Origin: JBGPIT01 sp041485125
GTDB lineage: Bacteria; Desulfobacterota; Binatia; UTPRO1
Direction of reading: 5' to 3'
Assembly: GCA_041485125.1 (NCBI GenBank)
Contig: JBGPIT010000019.1
Location: forward strand, 1-27,005
Length of the DNA stretch: 27,005 nucleotides
Numbering within the stretch: position 1 is the stretch's first letter; each line of letters opens with the position of its first letter. A program made the translations under genes and the position numbers. This document shows positions 15,312 to 22,184 of this stretch, one piece after another. The notes under the pieces are model-generated. The model saw only the letters and a list, made by a program, of their open reading frames with translations. It made no database searches and was not told the origin of the DNA.

Positions 15312-16895
15312 TTGGGAAAGGTCGCCGCCGCCCTCGAAGCTCGTGAGCAGCCCTGGTGGCTCATCGCGGTCATCACCGCCGCATACGCGACGATCGTGAT
15401 CGTGGCAGCGGTGCACCACGAGCCGTGGCGCGACGAAGTCGTGCCGATGACCCTCGCCCGGCAGACGTCTTCGCTCATCGCCCTCTGGCAAAAGCTGCGA
15501 TGGGAGGGGCACCCGGTCCTCTGGTACCTCTGCCTGCGCTACGCCTACCTCCTCTTCGGCACGACCAGCGTGCTGCCGGTCCTGAGCGTCCTGTTCGCGG
15601 TGGCTGCGCTGCTGGTGTTTCTTCGCCATGCACCGCTGCCGCTGTGGCTCAAGTGCCTGTTCGTCTTCGGCTACTTCTCTCTCTACGAATATTCGGTCAT
15701 AGCGCGCGGCAACGGGCTCGCGATGCTGCTGCTGTTCGTCTTTTGCGCGCTCTATCCGCGGCGCGGAACGCATCCGGTGGCGGTCGCGGCGGCGCTCGCG
15801 CTGCTCGCCAACACGACCGCCTTGGGCTTTCTGGTCGCGGCGGCGGCGGGCGTAATGATCGTCATCGATTCCTGGTCGAGCAAACGCGAGGCGCGCGCGC
15901 GTCGCCACTACGCGGCCGTCGCCGTCTATCTCGCTGCGCTCCTCAACGTGGTCGCGAGCAATTCGCCCGGCACGGCGGGGCTCCCGACCCAGGTCGACCA
16001 TGGTGCCCTTGCGCGAGTCGGGTCGAGCCTCCTGCAGGCCGTCATCCATCCGGCCGCGCACTCCGCGTTCCTGTACTGGGTTCCCTTCACCTCGATCTGG
16101 CTCTGGCTGCTGTTCGTCCTGCTCCTCCGCCGACCGGGACTTCTCGCGTTCCTGTTTCTGAGCTTGATCAGCTTCGAGCTGACGTTCGTCCTAGTGTACC
16201 CGGCGAGCCCTCGACACGCGGGCTACGTGCTGCTGGTCGTCATCGCGACGCTATGGCTCGGACGTCTTTGGGAAGACGACGCGCGCGGTGGTGGCTTCCT
16301 CGCTGGCGCGGAACGGTGGCTGCAGCGCCTGCTCCTCGTCCCGCTCGCGCTCGCATTGTGCTTCCAGGTGGCGCTCGGCATAGCCTACGTCGCCGACGAC
16401 GTGCAGTTCGACTACTCGTCCAGCAAGCGCCTGGCGGCGCTCATTGGGAGCGATCCTCGGCTCGAGCAGGCCATCGTGATCGGCGAGCCGGAAACGATGG
16501 CGGAATCGCTGCCGTACTACCGAGACAACCGGATCTTTCTGCCGCAAGAGAACGCGTTTCGGAGCCACATGCAGACACCCTCGATCTCCTTCTCCCTCGG
16601 CCAAGACGCGAGCCGTCACATCCAGTTGGGACGCCGCGCGGACTACGATCTCGGGGAGCTGCTCAGCACCGCGGCCACGCTCCGCAATCGCTACGAGGTT
16701 CCCGTCGTCATGGTCCTGGGCTGGTGGGTGAACGGGCCCGAGACGCAGTACGCGTACGTCGGGACGTACTTCGAACAGACCTTCACGCTGTCCTCCGCGT
16801 CGCGAACGGAGTTTCTCGCGCGCACCGAGATGCTCGGACGCCTGCGCGACGCGCAGTTCTCGGACGAGGCATACGACGTGTACGTCCTGTGGTGA
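15312..16895 (+). CDS. GT-C membrane glycosyltransferase (WRDE/EGHP type)
   Basis: A 527-residue polytopic membrane protein. After the first helix the outer loop carries HHEPWRDEVVPMTLAR with Asp41-Glu42, then WEGHPVLWYLCLRYAYL (64-80); this EPWRDE ... EGHP pattern marks a common bacterial GT-C-like family. About ten helices follow, then a soluble C-terminal part (about 390-527) with NRIFLPQENAF and a Gly-Trp-Trp segment. The likely role is sugar transfer from a lipid-linked donor in the outer leaflet. Start TTG 15312 is the only reasonable one, since upstream in-frame codons give no ATG or GTG after the candidate promoter. Its stop overlaps the GTG of the next gene. Confidence 0.87.
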   Translation: MGKVAAALEAREQPWWLIAVITAAYATIVIVAAVHHEPWRDEVVPMTLARQTSSLIALWQKLRWEGHPVLWYLCLRYAYLLFGTTSVLPVLSVLFAVAALLVFLRHAPLPLWLKCLFVFGYFSLYEYSVIARGNGLAMLLLFVFCALYPRRGTHPVAVAAALALLANTTALGFLVAAAAGVMIVIDSWSSKREARARRHYAAVAVYLAALLNVVASNSPGTAGLPTQVDHGALARVGSSLLQAVIHPAAHSAFLYWVPFTSIWLWLLFVLLLRRPGLLAFLFLSLISFELTFVLVYPASPRHAGYVLLVVIATLWLGRLWEDDARGGGFLAGAERWLQRLLLVPLALALCFQVALGIAYVADDVQFDYSSSKRLAALIGSDPRLEQAIVIGEPETMAESLPYYRDNRIFLPQENAFRSHMQTPSISFSLGQDASRHIQLGRRADYDLGELLSTAATLRNRYEVPVVMVLGWWVNGPETQYAYVGTYFEQTFTLSSASRTEFLARTEMLGRLRDAQFSDEAYDVYVLW

Positions 16896-18604
16896 GCGAT
16901 CGCCGACTGGCGCCGAGAGCCGCCACGCTCCGGCGTGTGGTCTACCTGGCGTGGGCGAGTGCCTGCGTCGTGCTCTTGATCCTCCTGATCGGGTCGCGCT
17001 GGCTCCGGTACACGAGCTGGTCCTCGACGCCGATCCTCAATGCCGTGCTGCGCGAGATGATGATCCTCGACCTGCACGCCTTTCTCTGGCCGTGGGCGTA
17101 CACGCGGCTGACGCTCCGCACGGTGCTGCTCGCGTTGGCCGTCGTCGTCATCGCGCTCCACCGCCGTCTGCCCGGCCGGGTCGTGCGACGCGTGGGAGGC
17201 GTGTGGCGCCTGACACCGGCCGTGGTGTCGCTCCTCCTCGGCGCGATGCTGTGGCTGCAATACCTGTTCGATCTGAATCCGACGGTCACCGCGGTGTGCG
17301 CCACCTCCCTCGCGCTGGCCTGGGTCTTGGCGCTCCCACGGGTCACCGACGCACTCCCCCGGCGCGCGGTGACCGGATTGTGGGCGCTCTTCTTCGCCTA
17401 TTGGCTCTTCGCGGCGTCCGACCACATCGACCGCGCCACGATCACGGTATGGGCGCTCGCGCTGCTCGCCACGCAACTCTGGGTCGCGCCGCGGATCGGC
17501 AGGTCAGATCTCGCGCTCTTGCGCGTGGCCGCCGTCATGCCGATCAACCTCCTCGCGGCGATGCTTCCCTTCGTCGTCCCGCTGCACGGCGGCATTCATC
17601 TGGGCGACGGTCTCGCGTACAGCTTCTGCGAGGCGCCCGACCGGCCAACGTTGTACGCGACGGTGCCGGTGTGCGACTCGGTCCGAGCGTCGTTCGAAGA
17701 CTGCCGCGACGGCCGAGTGGTCGAGTACGACTTGGCGACGATGAAGCCGGTCGCCTCCCACGGCTTCTTCTCTTCCAGCTTCTACGGGCGGCTCGAGCTG
17801 TTGGTGTGCCTCGAGGATGAGGTCGAAGTGGCGGTTCAGGCCTCGTGGTACCAGGGGAAGCGCATGGTCCAGAGCGCGATGTCGTTTCCCGTCGCCGACC
17901 CTCGTCACTTCAACCCAATGGTGGTCGGGATTCCCGACGTCGGGCTCGGCGTGCTCATCGCGTACGACCAGGAGCGCGACGCGCTCTTCTACACCGGAGA
18001 GTTCACGAACGCCGTCGCGCGCTACGATCGGCGGGCGGGTAAAGTCGATGACATCGGTGGCGAGGCTTTCTTCCATCAGTGGTTTCAACCGGTCACGCTC
18101 GAAGCGCATACCGGCTCGTTGATGCTCCACACCACCAGCATCCACCCCGGCCGCAACCGCATCTACCTCGTCGATTGGATGAACGGACGGTACGCCTACG
18201 CGGTCGACTTGACGACGCTCGAGGTCGTCGCGCGCTACGATGCGGACGGTGGCGGCGCGCTCGGCGTCGCCGTCGATCCCGAGCGTGACCGACTGTTCGT
18301 GAGCAGCGTGTGGGGCCTCGAGGTGTTCGACCTCGCGACCGACACGTTGATCGCCCGCTTGCGCACGGGCACGGGCAATCGACCCGTCATCATCGACCGC
18401 TTTCACAACCGCCTGTACGTGAGCTCGGAGGTCGAGGGTCGGATCCGGATTCTCGATCGCGACACGTTGGCGCTGATCGGCCAGATCCCGGTCGGCATGG
18501 GCACGCGCTACCCGCACTTGTCGCGCGACGGAAAGTACCTCTTCGCGAGTTCGTCGCTCGCGCACTACTACTGGGACGCCGACGCGCTGGTGCCGCCGCG
18601 CTGA
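16892..18604 (+). CDS. Multi-pass membrane protein with C-terminal beta-propeller
   Basis: 570 residues from GTG 16892, which overlaps the previous stop (GTGA). Residues 16-230 hold about seven hydrophobic helices. Residues 235-570 are soluble, probably periplasmic, and show propeller-like repeats of the YVTN/NHL kind: RIYLVDWMNGRYAYAVDL, RLFVSSVWGLEVFDLATDTL, RLYVSSEVEGRIRILDRDTL and a last blade with YPHLSRDGKYLFASSS. The propeller probably binds a polymer or protein at the membrane surface. I do not know a named family with this order of domains. The tight coupling to the GT-C gene suggests a shared pathway, for example as a partner or sensor. Confidence 0.85.
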   Translation: MSDRRLAPRAATLRRVVYLAWASACVVLLILLIGSRWLRYTSWSSTPILNAVLREMMILDLHAFLWPWAYTRLTLRTVLLALAVVVIALHRRLPGRVVRRVGGVWRLTPAVVSLLLGAMLWLQYLFDLNPTVTAVCATSLALAWVLALPRVTDALPRRAVTGLWALFFAYWLFAASDHIDRATITVWALALLATQLWVAPRIGRSDLALLRVAAVMPINLLAAMLPFVVPLHGGIHLGDGLAYSFCEAPDRPTLYATVPVCDSVRASFEDCRDGRVVEYDLATMKPVASHGFFSSSFYGRLELLVCLEDEVEVAVQASWYQGKRMVQSAMSFPVADPRHFNPMVVGIPDVGLGVLIAYDQERDALFYTGEFTNAVARYDRRAGKVDDIGGEAFFHQWFQPVTLEAHTGSLMLHTTSIHPGRNRIYLVDWMNGRYAYAVDLTTLEVVARYDADGGGALGVAVDPERDRLFVSSVWGLEVFDLATDTLIARLRTGTGNRPVIIDRFHNRLYVSSEVEGRIRILDRDTLALIGQIPVGMGTRYPHLSRDGKYLFASSSLAHYYWDADALVPPR

Positions 18605-18605
18605 C

Positions 18606-19178
18606 CTAGCCCGATCGTTCCGAGTCGCCCTCGGAAGGAGGGGCCGCTGCCACACCGTGCTCCACGGCCTCATCGTTGGTCGACGGGGCCAAGAAGCGAA
18701 GCGCCGTCGGTGCCGCGATCATGCCGCACAGCACCCCGGAGGCGATCTCGAACGCGATCGCATCGCGGCCGGTGCGCGGCCCTGTATTGGCGGCGGCGAC
18801 CACGACCGACACGAGCACCACCGCACAGGCGGCGAGCGCGCCGGTGACCGCTCCGACGACGATCCGTTGCGCTCGCGTCGACGCTGCTCCCCGCGCAAGC
18901 CACGCCCACAGCAAACCGCCCTCGATGGCGCCCGCCATCACGCCCGGGACGAGACCCGCACGAAACGCGTTGACGAGAAGTAGCATGCCCCGCACCGGCA
19001 AGAACGCGAGCACGATCGGATCCTGGACATTCAGCGAATTGTTGATCTCGAAGGAGAGCCAGCGGGGAAGCGCCGCGAGCGGCGGGACGAACGCGAATAC
19101 CAAGACGCAGTGCCCCACCGCATCCGCGACGGCGCCCCACGATCGGCGCGAGCGGCCGCCGTGCCTCACGTGCGACAC
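18606..19178 (-). CDS. Small integral membrane protein, unknown function
   Basis: 190 residues with about four hydrophobic segments: HCVLVFAFVPPLAALP, a stretch at 55-75, VMAGAIEGGLLWAWLA, and VVGAVTGALAACAVVLVSVVVAAA, then a shorter one and a Ser/Asp/Glu-rich tail. I recognise no family. The start is uncertain: GTG 19178 gives the longest frame but the N-terminus is basic with no Shine-Dalgarno, and a later GTG at 19169 is possible. It is convergent with the beta-propeller gene, leaving one base between the stops. Confidence 0.7.
   Translation of the reverse strand: MSHVRHGGRSRRSWGAVADAVGHCVLVFAFVPPLAALPRWLSFEINNSLNVQDPIVLAFLPVRGMLLLVNAFRAGLVPGVMAGAIEGGLLWAWLARGAASTRAQRIVVGAVTGALAACAVVLVSVVVAAANTGPRTGRDAIAFEIASGVLCGMIAAPTALRFLAPSTNDEAVEHGVAAAPPSEGDSERSG
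18618..18636 (+). terminator. Hairpin after the 16892 gene
   Basis: TTCCGAG-TCGCC-CTCGGAA, a perfect 7-bp stem 14 bases after the plus-strand stop, inside the 3' coding end of the convergent gene. No U-tract follows. Confidence 0.4.
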
Positions 19179-19297
19179 GCCGCGCAGCGGTATTCAGATA
19201 CGACGGTCATGGGAACACGGCCTGGCGCTCGTAGCGACGCCGGTCGCGCTTGTCCAGCGAGCGACTCGCGCGTCACCGCAATGCCACACAGACACCT

Positions 19298-19310
19298 ATA
19301 CAAACAGTAT
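19298..19310. promoter_or_regulatory. AT-rich inverted repeat upstream of UbiA gene
   Basis: ATAC-AAACA-GTAT, a 4-bp inverted repeat inside an AT-rich patch (about 19295-19327) that stands out in this GC-rich DNA, 17 bases before the -35 box at 19327. It could be an operator or upstream element; very short, so tentative. Confidence 0.25.
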
Positions 19311-19322
19311 GTTTTCTGGATT

Positions 19323-19358
19323 TTCGTTGACCACGGGGCTCAGGCGGTGGTAGCCCTC
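19323..19358 (+). promoter_or_regulatory. 36-bp promoter-like repeat, copy 2 (UbiA gene)
   Basis: Second copy of 15190-15225 (31 of 36 identical): TTGACC at 19327-19332, 18-base spacer, TAGCCCT from 19351. It ends 7 bases before ATG 19366, so if it is a promoter the transcript would begin at or next to the start codon and be leaderless. Confidence 0.55.
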
Positions 19359-19365
19359 GTCCCTC

Positions 19366-20238
19366 ATGGATTCCCCCGAAGCTGCGAATCAGTGGCCGGA
19401 GCCGACGCCGTCGCTCGCCGAGTTGACGGACACAGTCACCGCCCTCCCGGTCTCGTCGAGCACGGTTCTCGCTCTCGGGTGGGCCTTTGCCGCCTCGACC
19501 CTGCACCGTGTCAGACGTGGCGAGGGCGCGCTCCTCGCGATCAACCTCTCCCTGGTCGCCTACCACGGCTTGGGGCTCGCGAGCGCGCTGGTTTCGGTGC
19601 TGACCATCGCGCTGATGTACGCCTTCAACGACCTGTACGACGCCCCGATCGACTCGAACAATCCGAAGAAAGATCGCGCCCTGATCGCGGTCTATCTCGA
19701 TCATCGCCGGCTCGCCGGTCTGTCGATCTTGGTGTTGAAGCTCCTGACGGTCGGCTTCGCCTTGGTGACGTTGGGACCACGCGCGACCGTCGCGGCCGCC
19801 GGCGCAATGCTCGCGAACGTCATCTACTCGACGCTGTTCAAAGGCGCGCCCGTGATCGACGTCGCGTGGTGTGGACTCTGGGGCGCCCTCTATGCAGCGA
19901 TCGTCACCGCCTCGATGCCGCTCCTCGTGCTGGTCGGCCTGATGACCGCCGTGTGCCACCTCTACCAGGCGCTCGACGATCGCGCGTCGGACACCGCCAA
20001 CGACATCACCACCACGGCCGTGCGGTCGGCGGCGCTCTCGCGCGACGTGCTCGTCGTGCTCTCGGTGCTGCTCTTGGTCGCGTTGCGCGCGCCGCTCGGC
20101 ACCGCGTGGGCCGCGACTGCGTTCATTCCGCTCGTCTTCTTCGCCTCCACCAGCGCGCGCACGGGCTGGCTCCTCACCAAGGCGTACTTCGCGATCGTGT
20201 GGCTCTCGGTCTTGGGGCTCGGTCGTGCGGGTAGCTGA
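19366..20238 (+). CDS. UbiA-family prenyltransferase
   Basis: 290 residues with about eight membrane helices. The first Asp-rich motif is NDLYDAPID (88-96), a clean NDxxDxxxD, followed by NPKKDRAL; the second is DDRASDTAND (204-213), a DxxxD. These bind the Mg-diphosphate of a polyprenyl donor. UbiA enzymes make quinone, heme or chlorophyll precursors, and one branch (DPPR synthase) puts phosphoribose on polyprenyl phosphate. With DprE1/DprE2-like genes at 2068-4252 the DPPR branch is attractive, but the typical RHPxKxxRPIA-like segment is not exact here, so the acceptor stays open. The start codon lies directly after a promoter-like repeat. Its end overlaps the radical SAM gene by 14 bases. 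Confidence 0.88.
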   Translation: MDSPEAANQWPEPTPSLAELTDTVTALPVSSSTVLALGWAFAASTLHRVRRGEGALLAINLSLVAYHGLGLASALVSVLTIALMYAFNDLYDAPIDSNNPKKDRALIAVYLDHRRLAGLSILVLKLLTVGFALVTLGPRATVAAAGAMLANVIYSTLFKGAPVIDVAWCGLWGALYAAIVTASMPLLVLVGLMTAVCHLYQALDDRASDTANDITTTAVRSAALSRDVLVVLSVLLLVALRAPLGTAWAATAFIPLVFFASTSARTGWLLTKAYFAIVWLSVLGLGRAGS

Positions 20239-21232
20239 GCAGCTCTCCGTCGGTTACGCCTACGCGACGAGCCTCCTCGCCTACATGGTCGACGGCACGC
20301 CGCGGCCGTTCTCGGCGACCTTCGCGGTCACCAACCGCTGCAATCTCCGCTGCGCCTACTGCAACTGCCCCTTCATCGATCCGCAGAACCTCGATCTCGC
20401 GCAGATCGATACCCTCTTCGGGCGGCTGCAGGACATGGGCATCCGCCGTCTCGGCCTCGCCGGCGGCGAGCCGCTCTTGCGCGCCGATCTCGGCGAGATC
20501 ATCGCGATGGCAAAGCAGCGCCGGTTCTGGGTGAGCGTCAACTCGAACCTGACGCTCTTCGAGCGGCACTCGAAGCGCCTCGAGCTCGCGGATCTCGTCT
20601 ACACGAGCCTCGACGGCGACGCCGCCGCCCACAACGCCGCGCGCGGCGAGCGCGCCTACGAGGGCGTGATCGACGGCATCACCGAGCTCGTGCGCGGCGG
20701 CAAGCCGGTGATCGCGATCTGCGTCGTCACCGAGCACAGCGTGACGCAGACGGAGCACCTCTTACGGCAGGCCGAGGCGATCGGCTTCCGCATGCACTTC
20801 CAACCCCAGTGCGTCGACACCGAGATCGTGCGCGGCGAGGTCGCAAGCTCGCTCTCGAACGCGGAGCTGCGCGCCTTCTGGCGCCGGCTTCTGGAAGAGA
20901 AGCGTCGCGGACGCCCGATCGTCAGCACGACGTCGTACCTGGAGTTCCTCTCGCGATGGGAGGACTTCACGGTCTCCGCGTATCGCGATCCGTCGCAGCG
21001 TTGCCCCGCGGGGCACGGCTACCTCTACGTCGATCCGCAGGGGAAGGCGTGGGCGTGCGCCTACACCAAGAGCAAGATGACGCCGGTCGACCTGCTCGCG
21101 CAGGACTGGCGGACGGCGTGGGATCGCGAGACGCCCTGCACCACCTGCACCGTCGGTCCGATGCTCGAGTTCAACATGCTCTACAAGCGCCCGTTCACCG
21201 CGGCGCTCGAAGGCTTCCGCGCCTACGGCTGA
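20225..21232 (+). CDS. Radical SAM enzyme with C-terminal twitch/SPASM-like cluster
   Basis: 335 residues from GTG 20225. The radical SAM cluster motif is CNLRCAYC with Cys39, Cys43 and Cys46; GGEP (the SAM-binding motif) is in LAGGEPLLRADLGEII near 79-94. The C-terminal part has four spaced cysteines, Cys260, Cys278, Cys305 and Cys308, enough for one auxiliary 4Fe-4S cluster (twitch-like). The family includes PqqE/MoaA-type and HpnH-like enzymes; the reaction is not deducible. The 14-base overlap with the UbiA gene means translational coupling, so the two probably act in one pathway, perhaps on the same prenylated product. A later start at ATG 20285 is possible and leaves the core intact. 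Confidence 0.88.
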   Translation: MRVAEQLSVGYAYATSLLAYMVDGTPRPFSATFAVTNRCNLRCAYCNCPFIDPQNLDLAQIDTLFGRLQDMGIRRLGLAGGEPLLRADLGEIIAMAKQRRFWVSVNSNLTLFERHSKRLELADLVYTSLDGDAAAHNAARGERAYEGVIDGITELVRGGKPVIAICVVTEHSVTQTEHLLRQAEAIGFRMHFQPQCVDTEIVRGEVASSLSNAELRAFWRRLLEEKRRGRPIVSTTSYLEFLSRWEDFTVSAYRDPSQRCPAGHGYLYVDPQGKAWACAYTKSKMTPVDLLAQDWRTAWDRETPCTTCTVGPMLEFNMLYKRPFTAALEGFRAYG

Positions 21233-21238
21233 GCGTCC

Positions 21239-21258
21239 GAGCGTTCGCCTGAACGCTC
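21239..21258. terminator. Bidirectional hairpin between convergent genes
   Basis: GAGCGTTC-GCCT-GAACGCTC, a perfect 8-bp stem with a 4-base loop, filling the 24-base gap between the radical SAM stop (21232) and the oxygenase stop (21257). Its position suggests a shared terminator, although there is no U-tract on either strand. Confidence 0.5.
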
Positions 21259-22132
21259 AGAGATGCTTGAGGATCCGGCTCACCACCCGATCGCCGAGCG
21301 GCGTGTAGCGCTTCAGGAACGCGTAGAGCCGGAGCGCCAAGCGGTCGGCGTTGATCAGCGCGCGCCGTCCGAGCGAATCGCCGGGTAGCGGCACGTAGCG
21401 CGTCGGGTTCAGCGCGAGCGCGTGGGCCTCGTCGCGGAAGTAGTAGAGCGCGAGTGATCGGCGGGTGCGGCCTTCGGGACACGCGACGCCCGCCGGCACG
21501 CCGTGGAACGAGCGCGCGCTGGTCCGGAAGACGACGCAGCGGTTGAAGACCGGCGCGATCCGCCGCTCGCAGCGCTCGACGCGCGCGTCCCAGAACTCCA
21601 GCCAGCCGCGGTACGACTCGTCCCAGTCTTCGTTGAGGAAGAGCAGCAGGTTCAGCTGCCGGCTCCAGGTGCGCCGCACGGTGTGCGAGAGGAAGTCGGT
21701 GTGGACGTTGAGATAGCCGCCGGCGTGCGTCTCATGCAGACCGCCGCCGTCGAGATCGGGGTCGGCGAGGAGTCCGTCGATGCCGGTCAGGCGCTCGAGC
21801 GCGGCGATGAACGCCGGCGAGCTCAGCTCGGCGATCACGGCGCGCGTGGTCGGACCCATGAAGCGCGGATCGGCGAGACCGCGCTTCATCTCGTTGACGT
21901 GATGGTAGAAGGTCCAGCCCTCGTCGGGCGCGTCGAACTCGGCGGCGAGCGCGGCGGCGACGGCGGGATGGAGCAGGTTCTCGATCACGACGTGCGGGAA
22001 AGGCTCGGCACGGGCGAACTCGTCGCGGAGCGCATCGACGGTGCTCGCGAGCTTCCGCATGTCGAGCGAGCGCAGCTCCTCCGTCTCGAACGGGCGCGGC
22101 TGCTGCGGCTCGATCCCACGGCTCACGGACAT
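21257..22132 (-). CDS. 2-oxoglutarate/Fe(II)-dependent oxygenase (prolyl-4-hydroxylase-like)
   Basis: 291 residues. The double-stranded beta-helix shows NVHTDF with His144 and Asp146, the distal His210 in SFHGVP, and Arg224/Arg225 in RRSLALYY for 2-oxoglutarate binding; QLNLLLFLNEDW precedes the GWLEFWD strand. All catalytic residues are present. Such enzymes hydroxylate proline, other residues, or small molecules; the substrate is unknown. ATG 22132 is 52 bases downstream of the stop of the TPR gene on the same strand, so it may be the last gene of a three-gene operon. A weak promoter-like TCGACA lies in that gap. Confidence 0.9.
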   Translation of the reverse strand: MSVSRGIEPQQPRPFETEELRSLDMRKLASTVDALRDEFARAEPFPHVVIENLLHPAVAAALAAEFDAPDEGWTFYHHVNEMKRGLADPRFMGPTTRAVIAELSSPAFIAALERLTGIDGLLADPDLDGGGLHETHAGGYLNVHTDFLSHTVRRTWSRQLNLLLFLNEDWDESYRGWLEFWDARVERCERRIAPVFNRCVVFRTSARSFHGVPAGVACPEGRTRRSLALYYFRDEAHALALNPTRYVPLPGDSLGRRALINADRLALRLYAFLKRYTPLGDRVVSRILKHL

Positions 22133-22184
22133 CGGGCCAACGTACGCGGTCGAGTGGATTCCTGTCGAGGACCGACGGCCGCCT

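Noticed and set aside
15356..16891. Extending the beta-propeller gene upstream to 15356
   Set aside because: The extra part overlaps the GT-C gene and is Arg-rich shadow sequence; hydrophobic, gene-like sequence begins only after GTG 16892.
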